Assembly (NCBI GenBank): GCA_035945995.1
Contig: DASYZR010000115.1
Span: forward strand, 1-52,612
Direction: 5' to 3'
Length of the DNA stretch: 52,612 bases
Origin: a bacterium
GTDB lineage: Bacteria > Sysuimicrobiota > Sysuimicrobiia > Sysuimicrobiales > Segetimicrobiaceae
The translations under genes were made by a program, and so were the position numbers. The notes under the pieces are model-generated. The model was not told the origin of the DNA, made no database searches, and saw only the letters and a program-made list of their open reading frames with translations. Shown one piece after another: positions 49,904 through 52,612 of this stretch. The number at the start of each line of letters is the position of its first letter. Within the stretch, counting starts at the first letter, position 1.

Positions 49904-50476
49904 GTGGAGGACGCGGTGCCGCCACACAGTCAGCAAGGCTACGCGGAACAGCCGAGCCGTGACCCGCAGGCGTTCGGCGACGTATACGACGTTCACTATC
50001 CCCGCGTGTTCCGCTTCTTGGTCGGGCGGCTCCGCGATGCGCACACGGCAGAAGAACTGGCCGCGGACGTATTCGTCATCGCGCTGGCGTCGTTTCGACG
50101 GGGCATGCAGCCGCGCTGCATCGGCAGCTGGCTCGTCGGCGTGGCGGACCATCTGGTATCCCGTTACTGGCGGCGGCGGCGCGTCGCAGAGCGCGCGGCG
50201 CCGGAGGCCCTGGTTGAGGAGCAGGATCCCGAGGAACTCGCGATCGGCCGCATCGAGAGCGCGATGCTGTGGGAATGCGTCAATGCGCTCTCGCCCGAGC
50301 ACCGTCAGGTCTTGTTGCTGCGCGTCGTGGCGGGTCTTCGGTCCCGCGAAGTCGGCGAGATTATGAACCGGACGGACGAGGCGGTGCGCAGCCTGCAACT
50401 GCGCGCGCTGACCGCCCTGCGTTCACTCTGGAAGGAGGCATCGTCACCCGATGCCGTCGCCGGAGCCGCCGACTGA
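49904..50476 (+). CDS. ECF-type RNA polymerase sigma factor
   Basis: 190 residues from GTG 49904. Region 2 (about 22-95) contains YDVHYPRVFRFLVGRLRDA and TAEELAADVFVIALASF; region 4 (about 125-175) contains LSPEHRQVLLLRVVAGL and the helix-turn-helix EVGEIMNRTDEAVRSLQLRALTAL. There is no C-terminal extension. The first 20 residues lack family similarity, so a later start is possible. A short gene with its own ribosome binding site overlaps the 3' end and could be the remnant of its anti-sigma partner. Confidence 0.85.
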   Translation: MEDAVPPHSQQGYAEQPSRDPQAFGDVYDVHYPRVFRFLVGRLRDAHTAEELAADVFVIALASFRRGMQPRCIGSWLVGVADHLVSRYWRRRRVAERAAPEALVEEQDPEELAIGRIESAMLWECVNALSPEHRQVLLLRVVAGLRSREVGEIMNRTDEAVRSLQLRALTALRSLWKEASSPDAVAGAAD

Positions 50477-50708
50477 CGAGTTGATCCTCGAGCGTCTCTG
50501 CACCCGGCTGCGCGGCCGCGGCGGCGGGGCGGGTGAGGCGGTGGCGTCATGGAGGTCGGGCGAGTCCGGCGGCGGGCAGGGTAATGGCGGCAGCAACGAT
50601 GGCAGTCATAATGATCACAAGTCGCTGACGCTGATAGACCGTGTCCCTGCCCGCGCGCCGGCGTCCCCGCGGCCGCGGGCGCCGGCTAACTCGGCTCGAT
50701 CGGCTTGA
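50451..50708 (+). CDS. Short unrecognised frame overlapping the ECF sigma gene
   Basis: 85 codons from ATG 50451, preceded by AAGGAGG (50432-50438). The first 25 residues (PPTDELILERLCTRLRGR) look like a helical start of a sigma-associated protein; the remainder is Gly/Ser/Asn/Pro-rich and lacks any domain or membrane helix. The likeliest reading is a truncated or decayed anti-sigma gene. Its 3' end overlaps the convergent MOSC gene by about 23 bp. Confidence 0.35.
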   Translation: MPSPEPPTDELILERLCTRLRGRGGGAGEAVASWRSGESGGGQGNGGSNDGSHNDHKSLTLIDRVPARAPASPRPRAPANSARSA

Positions 50709-51159
50709 TCCCGTCTCCGATGTGAATCGTTCCCGCCTCGATGATCTGGGCCCGCAGGCCGCCGCGGTGGACCAAGCCTTGGCGGACCGGCCGGCCCGTC
50801 ACCTCCTCGAGGTGATGACACGGCTCGCAGAGCCGAATGCCCAGCAGCGTGACCTCGCCCACACGGAACTCGCGGCCGACGAGGTGGTTGAGCGCCACGC
50901 CGCGCGTCACGATGTTGCGCCGGCTGTCGCCGGCGTCGAAATCGATCTCATAGTCCCGTCGCAGCGCCTCGATCGCCTCCTCTTCGATCAGCGTCACTTC
51001 GCGGTCTGGACCGTGCGTCGTGGAGTAGGTCCCCTTGTGCGCGTAATACCGGTCCTGGTCCAGCCCTTTGCCGGGAACCGCGCGCACGGCGGCCACCGGC
51101 TTCATCGACTCCGCGGCGCGCGGTGCGACATGCAGCGATACCACTGTCCCTTTGACCAT
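50686..51159 (-). CDS. MOSC-domain protein
   Basis: 157 residues from ATG 51159. The MOSC landmarks are present: VPGKGLDQDRYY, EVTLIEEEAIEAL, SRRNIVTRGVALNHLVG and the conserved cysteine in LLGIRLCEPCHHLEEVTG. The domain binds sulfur carried as a persulfide or molybdenum cofactor, as in MOCS3/YiiM-related proteins. It is a stand-alone domain of normal size. It diverges from the TIGR01777 gene. The partner enzyme is not in the window. Confidence 0.88.
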   Translation of the reverse strand: MVKGTVVSLHVAPRAAESMKPVAAVRAVPGKGLDQDRYYAHKGTYSTTHGPDREVTLIEEEAIEALRRDYEIDFDAGDSRRNIVTRGVALNHLVGREFRVGEVTLLGIRLCEPCHHLEEVTGRPVRQGLVHRGGLRAQIIEAGTIHIGDGIKPIEPS

Positions 51160-51252
51160 GAGGTCCCCCGGTGACGCGCTCTCTGCCGTCCTGAGGTCGT
51201 TCGTGCAGGATCGGTGACGTCCCTCCGCAGAAGAGCCGCACCGCCACCGACC

Positions 51253-52149
51253 ATGCGAATCGCCATCACAGGTTCCCACGGCTTGATCGGATCGGCCCTC
51301 GCCGTTGCGTTGCAGGCCCGCGGAGACCGCGTCGTTCGTCTTGTTCGGGACGCGTCCGGCGGGGCGGGCGACGTGGCCTGGGACCCCGCGGGCGGGCACA
51401 TCGATGCCGGCGGGCTCGAAGGCGTCGACGCCGTGATCCACTTGGCGGGCGAGAGCCTGGTGTCGCGCTGGACCGCCGAGCAGAAGAAGAAGATCCGGGA
51501 GAGCCGGCTGCTCGGCACGCGGGTGCTGGCCGACGCGCTGGCCGGTCTTCACGCGCGGCCGCGCGTCATGATCGGCGCGTCGGCGGTCGGCTACTATGGG
51601 GACCGCGGGGACGAGGTGCTGACGGAGGCGTCGGGGCCCGGCACCGGATTTCTCGCGGAGCTCTGCCGGGAATGGGAGGCCGCCGCGTCGCCCGTGCGCG
51701 CGGCCGGAATCCGCCTCGCGCATCCGCGCTTCGGCATCGTCCTGGCCGGCCAGGGGGGCGTGCTTGCCAAGATGGCGCCGGTCTTCCGGCTGGGGGCCGG
51801 CGGGCCGCTGGGTCACGGCCGTCAGTATCTACCGTGGATCGCGCTCGACGACGTGGTCGGCGCCATCCTGTTCGCCGTCGACCGCAGCGATCTCGACGGA
51901 CCGATCAACGTCGTGGCTCCCAAGCCCGTGACCAACCGCGAATTCACGTCGGCATTGGGGCGCGCGCTGGGACGTCCGGCCCTGATCCCGGTGCCCGCGG
52001 CGGCGCTTCGGGCGCTCTTCGGGGAGATGGCGGATGAGGCGCTGCTCACCAGCGAGCGCGTGGAGCCGGCGCGCCTCGCCGGCGCTGGGTATGTCTTCCG
52101 CCTTCCGGACCTCGACGCGGCGCTCCGCCACGCGCTGGCCCCCGCGTAA
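51253..52149 (+). CDS. TIGR01777-family NAD-dependent epimerase-like protein
   Basis: 298 residues from ATG 51253. Extended SDR fold: MRIAITGSHGLIGSALAVAL is the NAD(P) glycine motif, DAVIHLAGES and MIGASAVGYYGDRG hold the active-site strand with YYG, and LPWIALDDVVGAILFAV with the INVVAPKPVTNREF ending are specific to the YfcH/SulA-like group. The substrate is unknown. An upstream extension to 51214 is unlikely. Confidence 0.88.
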   Translation: MRIAITGSHGLIGSALAVALQARGDRVVRLVRDASGGAGDVAWDPAGGHIDAGGLEGVDAVIHLAGESLVSRWTAEQKKKIRESRLLGTRVLADALAGLHARPRVMIGASAVGYYGDRGDEVLTEASGPGTGFLAELCREWEAAASPVRAAGIRLAHPRFGIVLAGQGGVLAKMAPVFRLGAGGPLGHGRQYLPWIALDDVVGAILFAVDRSDLDGPINVVAPKPVTNREFTSALGRALGRPALIPVPAAALRALFGEMADEALLTSERVEPARLAGAGYVFRLPDLDAALRHALAPA

Positions 52150-52154
52150 CCCGG

Positions 52155-52183
52155 TTGCGGGCATCGCGGGCGTCCGATATAAT
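52155..52183 (+). promoter_or_regulatory. Sigma-70 promoter for tRNA-Ala
   Basis: TTGCGG (52155-52160) and the consensus TATAAT (52178-52183) are 17 bp apart. Transcription would begin near 52190, giving an 80-nt leader before the tRNA. Confidence 0.7.
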
Positions 52184-52270
52184 TCAGGTCGGCTTCTCGC
52201 GGCGGATCACGCGAACACGCGGCGCGTCTATGGTGCGACGGCGCGGCCGCGCGTGACCCGCGCGCAGCGT

Positions 52271-52346
52271 GGGGACGTAGCTCAGTTGGGAGAGCGCCTG
52301 AATCGCACTCAGGAGGTCGGCGGTTCGAATCCGCTCGTCTCCACCA
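52271..52346 (+). tRNA. tRNA-Ala (anticodon CGC)
   Basis: A 76-nt cloverleaf with encoded CCA. Acceptor GGGGACG/CGTCTCC contains the G3:U70 pair that alanyl-tRNA synthetase recognises. The anticodon stem CCTGA/TCAGG surrounds ATCGCAC, with CGC at positions 34-36. The T-arm is GGCGGTTCGAATCCGCT. It has its own promoter. Confidence 0.95.
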
Positions 52347-52349
52347 TCG

Positions 52350-52612
52350 CAAAGAATTCGAACCGTCTTCCCGTACCTCGCCTTCAGGCAGCGGGTCGAG
52401 TAGGGCCAGGGTGTTGAGCGAAGACCGAGCCGTATAGTAAGGCCGGCCGATATCGCCGCGGATAGGCTCGAGGCGGAGCTGGCCGAGCAGATTCCGCAGG
52501 ACGGCATTGACCTCGTCTTCCGGAATGTGACCCTTCGTGGCTTCTGGCTCTACTCGCCGCACTTCATGGGATCTGGCGGGGGTCAGTTCAGCGAACGCAT
52601 GAACTCCGTGAG
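52350..52612 (-). CDS. Partial gene entering from the right edge, possibly a recombinase C-terminus
   Basis: The minus-strand frame is open from the window edge through HIPEDEVNAVLRNLLGQL and GRPYYTARSSLNTLALLDPL to GSNSLRWWRR, then runs on through the antisense of tRNA-Ala without a stop to 51822. The last part is the familiar antisense-tRNA reading and is not protein evidence. The part right of 52350 looks coding and, by its position at a tRNA 3' end, could be a site-specific recombinase. This is a weak call. Confidence 0.3.

Noticed and set aside
51822-52350. Protein-coding reading through the antisense of tRNA-Ala
   Set aside because: The antisense-tRNA peptide is a well-known artefact of gene calling, and a canonical tRNA with its own promoter occupies the site.

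Overview
The window is about 52.6 kb of GC-rich bacterial DNA. A sample line in core sequence (30481-30540) has 42 G/C of 60. There is no rRNA, CRISPR array or recognisable insertion sequence. Gene density, 4-bp translational overlaps, GTG/TTG starts, Shine-Dalgarno sites and an initiator tRNA with a C1:U72 end are all bacterial. Mycobacterial-type CysM/JAMM sulfur genes, an RsrA-like anti-sigma factor and many ABC transporters fit an uncultured high-GC lineage in the wider Terrabacteria, such as the Sysuimicrobiota/CSP1-3 type. That placement is a low-confidence inference.

Layout. 1-4222: a tightly coupled thiol/redox block (cysteine synthase, JAMM peptidase, cysteine-bearing Rrf2 regulator, ECF sigma factor, zinc anti-sigma factor), then a Ppx/GppA phosphatase. 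4161-9100: a decay zone around tRNA-fMet, with broken AhpD-like, RadC-like, sulfonate-binding and NB-ARC/TPR genes and an intact TetR gene. 9297-12766: a cupredoxin, three acyl/methyl-transferase genes of lower GC, and small envelope genes. 12798-16647: an M23 protein lacking one zinc ligand, then aspartoacylase-like, nitrilase-like and sugar-epimerase-like enzymes. 16751-22009: a complete ABC importer with an unrecognised fifth gene. 22026-27515: macro domain, two DoxX-like membrane proteins, an HtrA-like protease with a duplicated C-terminal domain, and a lytic transglycosylase. 27705-32091: a putative selenoprotein and a peptide-type ABC importer without ATPases. 32139-35183: a 1014-residue membrane sensor/phosphatase/kinase/STAS fusion. 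36109-43658: a putative OsmC selenoprotein with a cystathionine beta-lyase, a Ca/H antiporter, an aminotransferase, a gamma-glutamyltransferase-like protein and an LLM oxidoreductase. 44001-49604: an ATP-grasp enzyme, a heterodimeric ABC exporter and an O-methyltransferase. 49904 to the end: a second ECF sigma factor, a MOSC protein, a TIGR01777 epimerase, tRNA-Ala and a partial gene.

The most notable result is two genes that each have a single in-frame TGA exactly where their family has a functional cysteine. One is the nucleophile position of a CTP-synthase-type amidotransferase domain (28131-28133, minus strand). The other is the second redox cysteine of an OsmC protein (37356-37358, minus strand). 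In both, the reading frame and conservation continue past the TGA. In both, a perfect 7-bp hairpin with a G at the start of its loop lies 14-15 nt downstream. In the OsmC gene the extended frame ends in a 4-bp ATGA overlap with the next gene. Together these predict selenocysteine decoding. Other points of interest are the one-polypeptide partner-switching protein, the translationally coupled sulfur/redox regulon, and the protease with tandem Rap1a/Tai-like domains.
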